DNA of 6,909 nucleotides, taken from positions 1-6,909 of the forward strand of contig DAOM01000246.1 in the NCBI GenBank assembly GCA_002501855.1, written 5' to 3'. This stretch comes from Candidatus Nitrosopolaris nunavutensis. Lineage in GTDB: Archaea; Thermoproteota; Nitrososphaeria; Nitrososphaerales; Nitrososphaeraceae. The position numbers and the translations under genes were made by a program. Each line of letters opens with the position of its first letter. Position 1 is the first letter of the stretch. The notes below the pieces were generated by a model. It worked only from the letters and a program-made list of their open reading frames with translations, was not told the DNA's origin and ran no database searches. Below, piece after piece: positions 4,988 to 6,909 of the stretch.

Positions 4988-5109
4988 TGACATATCAAAT
5001 GTTAGAAATGAAATGCGACAGATGTTCGGGAAGGTTGCAACTGCACAACCAATGGTTTTATCGCTGCGTTTCGTGCGCATTGCTAACCAGAAGGGAGGAT
5101 CGTCAATAA
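4987..5109 (+). CDS. Small zinc-ribbon protein (40 aa)
   Basis: An ATG at 4987 lies 25 bp after a strong TATA box, giving a leaderless message. The 40-residue product begins MTYQMLEMKCDRCSG and carries four Cys as two knuckles, Cys10-x2-Cys13 and Cys27-x2-Cys30 (in YRCVSCALL), 13 residues apart, which is a standard zinc-ribbon layout. The rest is basic and ends RREDRQ. Such ribbons bind nucleic acid or act as adaptors; the target is unknown. It is the first gene of the rightward set. A competing longer frame starting at an ATG at 5013 overlaps it out of frame; promoter position and the clean CxxC pairs favour this reading, and the overlapping part of the 5013 frame looks like a shadow. Confidence 0.7.
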   Translation: MTYQMLEMKCDRCSGRLQLHNQWFYRCVSCALLTRREDRQ

Positions 5110-5147
5110 AACGATGGGCCAACGTGTGTTTGTGTTATTGTGATTGT

Positions 5148-5153
5148 GGAGGT
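5148..5153 (+). promoter_or_regulatory. Shine-Dalgarno sequence before the two-span membrane gene
   Basis: GGAGGT matches the 16S anti-SD well. It lies 6 nt before ATT-5160, 12 nt before TTG-5166 and 18 nt before ATG-5172, all in one frame, so it shows that translation begins near here but does not settle which codon is used. Confidence 0.45.
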
Positions 5154-5171
5154 AACGAAATTACATTGAGC

Positions 5172-5384
5172 ATGACGATGAGCGGAGCGGTAGAGCAGAT
5201 TGGTAAACTCGTACTAGTAGCGCTACGTGTCTCTTTTGGCTTGTTACTGGCGGGATATTTCATGATGCCGAGCCTACAACAAATACTGGGAATGATTGCA
5301 ATAATATCGATTCCCTTTGTAATGGTTGGCGGATATTTCTTGTCGGCATTCTTCCCACAAAAGAAAGAGGTAACAACACAATGA
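5172..5384 (+). CDS. Small two-span membrane protein (about 70 aa)
   Basis: From the ATG at 5172 the product starts MTMSGAVEQIGK and has two hydrophobic spans, LVLVALRVSFGLLLAGYFMM (about 13-32) and ILGMIAIISIPFVMVGGYFL (about 38-57), joined by a short loop, with a basic tail (PQKKEVTTQ). The same frame is open back to an ATG at 5013, but that part overlaps the zinc-ribbon gene in another frame. A GGAGGT at 5148-5153 favours a start close to 5166-5172; an ATG at 5178 is also possible. It overlaps the FUN14-like gene by ATGA, so the two are translationally coupled and their products may form one membrane complex. I do not recognise the family. Confidence 0.65.
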   Translation: MTMSGAVEQIGKLVLVALRVSFGLLLAGYFMMPSLQQILGMIAIISIPFVMVGGYFLSAFFPQKKEVTTQ

Positions 5385-5755
5385 CTATGGATATAGTATC
5401 AGTATTCGGTCCTCCCGCTGCATTATTCTTTGGAGCAGGTGGAATAGGCTTCGTTTTTGGCTACGCAGTCAAAAAGGTGGCAAAAATACTTGCTGTAGTA
5501 TTGGGACTTTTCTTTATAGGACTGGCATATATGGATTACAACGGCTGGGTAAAAGTGAATTGGCAAGCAGTAAGTAATTCAACAAATACAGCAGCAACAA
5601 ACGGAATGCATCAAGTCATAACAATAGTAAATCATACAGCGATACAAGTACAAAATCATGTAGCAAGTTCGGGAGTAAATGAAATCGGATTATTCCCAAT
5701 CGCTGGCGCAACTGGATTAATGGGAGGTCTGATCTACGGCCTACAAAAGGGTTAG
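5381..5755 (+). CDS. FUN14-family membrane protein
   Basis: The 124-residue protein opens with a Gly-rich hydrophobic region (FFGAGGIGFVFGYAVKKVAK, about 16-35), then a second span (ILAVVLGLFFIGLAYM) and YNGWVKVNW at about 53-61. The GF.xGY..KK..K....V.G..F..L.Y....G...VNW pattern is the FUN14 signature. A polar, Asn/Thr-rich stretch follows, then a final Gly-rich hydrophobic segment (FPIAGATGLMGGLIYGL). FUN14 proteins are known as mitophagy receptors in animals (FUNDC1), but archaeal members have no established role. The start overlaps the previous gene's TGA (ATGA) and GAGGT at 5367-5371 serves as ribosome binding site. It appears to be part of one operon with its neighbours. Confidence 0.8.
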   Translation: MTMDIVSVFGPPAALFFGAGGIGFVFGYAVKKVAKILAVVLGLFFIGLAYMDYNGWVKVNWQAVSNSTNTAATNGMHQVITIVNHTAIQVQNHVASSGVNEIGLFPIAGATGLMGGLIYGLQKG

Positions 5756-5774
5756 TTAGAAGGTTGATGTAGAG

Positions 5775-6767
5775 ATGACCAACAAAATCAGCAGACTAAT
5801 CAAAAGAATGACAGAAGAGCCATTTCCAACAGATGGATCACTCTACGATTTAGGCGATGGAAAAGTGTATCAAACAGAAGATGGATACACATTTCACGCA
5901 GTAGGAGATGTATCATTGTTACAAAATGGTTGTAGCAATGGAGCATGTAGTACTACATTAGAAGTACCTACAACAACAATGACAAATACAAAGGAAAGCA
6001 AAACAGTATCAGCATCAAATGATATTTTCGCCGATATTGTGGGCTATTCAATCATAAAGCGAGAATTTGTAAAAGCACTTGAATCTACAAGTCCTGTAGG
6101 AATTCTGTTAGATCCCGAACATGGGAAATCTGTCGTGGGAATAGTACACGCAAATCACACATTTGGTATCCTGTCAAATGAAGTGTCTGAGAATAACAAA
6201 AGAGTTGCAACTGACATAGTTAGGGCGGCAAATGCCCTGCAAAGCGCAGTAAAATCAAATCCCTCTCCTACACAAGCAGATGTTAAGGCTAAAATCGATA
6301 ATCTAAATGCCACATTACAGGAAGCTATTGCTGTACGCGTTCCAAAAGTTGATGTTAGTAATTCTACAATTAACGGCGAAGCTGCTAAAGATCTTGTGAA
6401 TGAAACACTTAGACAGTACGGATACGCGTTTGGAATCTCAAGTGTCAATAGAGGTAATACTAGTAATATCAATAGTAGTGCATCTGCTACCCCCGGTGCT
6501 GCGCCGAACCGAAATACTTTCCTGAACATGTCTGCTTTTCAAAGCGCCCAAGCCTTGGCTTCACAGGCACAAGGGATGCTCACTGAAACAAAATCACTCC
6601 TCCCAACAAACGCGACATCTGCGACAACGTCAACAATAGCTAAAGTTGCTAACCACCTCTCGCAGTTGAAGAACGCCATAGATACAAAAAGCCCATATGG
6701 CAACGTGGCTAGTTTAGTCCAGAAAACTATTTATCCGGACCTCGATGGAGCATTTCGTTTGAAATAA
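5775..6767 (+). CDS. 330-aa protein with AAA+-like leader and degenerate P-loop
   Basis: No family is confidently recognised. Residues 1-62 form a soluble N-terminal part with Cys53 and Cys58 in NGCSNGACS. At 82-112 NDIFADIVGYSIIKREFVKA and the following LESTSPVGILL strongly resemble the lead-in to an AAA+ ATPase (F.DIVGY...K..F..AL....PV.ILL), where a GPPGxGKT P-loop should come next. Instead the sequence is DPEHGKSVVGIV (113-124): GKS remains but the first Gly is missing, and no Walker B, sensor or arginine finger follows. The rest (about 130-330) is helical and Ser/Thr/Asn/Ala-rich with heptad-like stretches and no membrane span. Codons in the first half favour A endings while the second half uses more T endings, as if two pieces were joined. 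It lies 19 bp after the FUN14-like gene and closes the operon. It may be a regulatory or structural derivative of an AAA+ protein. Confidence 0.6.
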   Translation: MTNKISRLIKRMTEEPFPTDGSLYDLGDGKVYQTEDGYTFHAVGDVSLLQNGCSNGACSTTLEVPTTTMTNTKESKTVSASNDIFADIVGYSIIKREFVKALESTSPVGILLDPEHGKSVVGIVHANHTFGILSNEVSENNKRVATDIVRAANALQSAVKSNPSPTQADVKAKIDNLNATLQEAIAVRVPKVDVSNSTINGEAAKDLVNETLRQYGYAFGISSVNRGNTSNINSSASATPGAAPNRNTFLNMSAFQSAQALASQAQGMLTETKSLLPTNATSATTSTIAKVANHLSQLKNAIDTKSPYGNVASLVQKTIYPDLDGAFRLK

Positions 6768-6796
6768 CCATATAGCTAACGATTATATTCAATCTC

Positions 6797-6803
6797 TTTT
6801 TTT
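6797..6803 (+). terminator. T7 tract terminator of the rightward operon
   Basis: TCTCTTTTTTT ends 36 bp after the TAA of the 330-residue gene; the seven-T run is a typical archaeal termination signal. Confidence 0.5.
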
Positions 6804-6824
6804 GCAAGATGCTTCGCAAGTAAT

Positions 6825-6836
6825 TAGCGGCCGCTA
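6825..6836. repeat. 12-bp GC-rich perfect palindrome
   Basis: TAGCGGCCGCTA is a perfect palindrome and stands out in AT-rich surroundings. It contains GCGGCCGC, the NotI recognition sequence. It could be an operator or recombination site; nothing around it decides. Confidence 0.35.
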
Positions 6837-6909
6837 CTATGCCCACAAACATAAAATGCATTTAAAACTAACAATAGTATCCGAGTCATACCTAACATTG
6901 CGATCCGAG

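Noticed and set aside
5013..5171. N-terminal extension of the two-span membrane protein from an ATG at 5013
   Set aside because: It overlaps the leaderless zinc-ribbon gene in another frame, has no membrane or domain character, and a good GGAGGT lies only at 5148-5153.
6155..6529. 124-codon minus-strand frame opposite the 330-residue gene
   Set aside because: It is a shadow of the plus-strand coding frame; no promoter and no recognisable motifs.
871..6786. TAACGATTAT repeated at 871-880 and 6777-6786
   Set aside because: A 10-bp AT-rich match at this distance is likely chance; no other feature links the two places.
4019..6815. AGATGCTTC direct repeat at 4019-4027 and 6807-6815 as possible att or target-site duplication
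   Set aside because: It flanks the putative element, but a 9-bp match over 2.8 kb can arise by chance and no integrase or tRNA end accompanies it.

Overview
The window looks like chromosomal DNA from an ammonia-oxidising thaumarchaeote (Nitrososphaerota), probably of the Nitrososphaera/Nitrosocosmicus type, carrying what may be a small integrated element on its right side. This rests on AT-rich DNA, TATA-box promoters that sit about 25 bp before start codons (leaderless transcripts), T-tract terminators, an archaeal HTH_45-type winged-helix protein, a FUN14-family archaeal membrane protein and an exported His/Asn-rich peptide of a thaumarchaeal style. The genus is an inference from gene style, not from a search.

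Left part (1-2750, plus strand): the 3' part of a LigD-type polymerase (NHEJ primase-polymerase) running in from outside the window; a 95-residue winged-helix regulator; a 34-residue single-span membrane peptide; and a 441-residue membrane-anchored HtrA/DegP-like serine protease with one PDZ domain, a leaderless-type promoter and a T8 terminator.

Middle (2730-4227): about 1 kb with no intact gene of normal length. By reading all frames I found probable gene fossils: a frameshifted zinc-ribbon peptide on the plus strand and shorter protein-like stretches on the minus strand, with a few inverted repeats. A minus-strand gene for an 83-residue exported His/Asn-rich peptide follows, then an AT-rich spacer with a possible very small ORF.

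Right part (4228-6803): two divergent gene sets share a 79-bp promoter region that holds a perfect 16-bp palindrome. Leftwards are a ribbon-helix-helix (RHH) regulator and an ATGA-overlapping HNH-nuclease-like protein that continues into a hydrophobic/exported segment. Rightwards are a 40-residue zinc ribbon starting at the predicted transcription start, a two-span membrane protein, a FUN14-family membrane protein (ATGA overlap) and a 330-residue protein with an AAA+-like leader and a degenerate P-loop, ended by a T7 terminator. The most economical reading is a small regulated cassette of mobile origin: the RHH protein probably binds the palindrome and controls both directions. No integrase, att site or tRNA is visible, so the mobile origin remains an inference. 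The last ~100 bases hold a 12-bp GC-rich palindrome and no confidently called gene.
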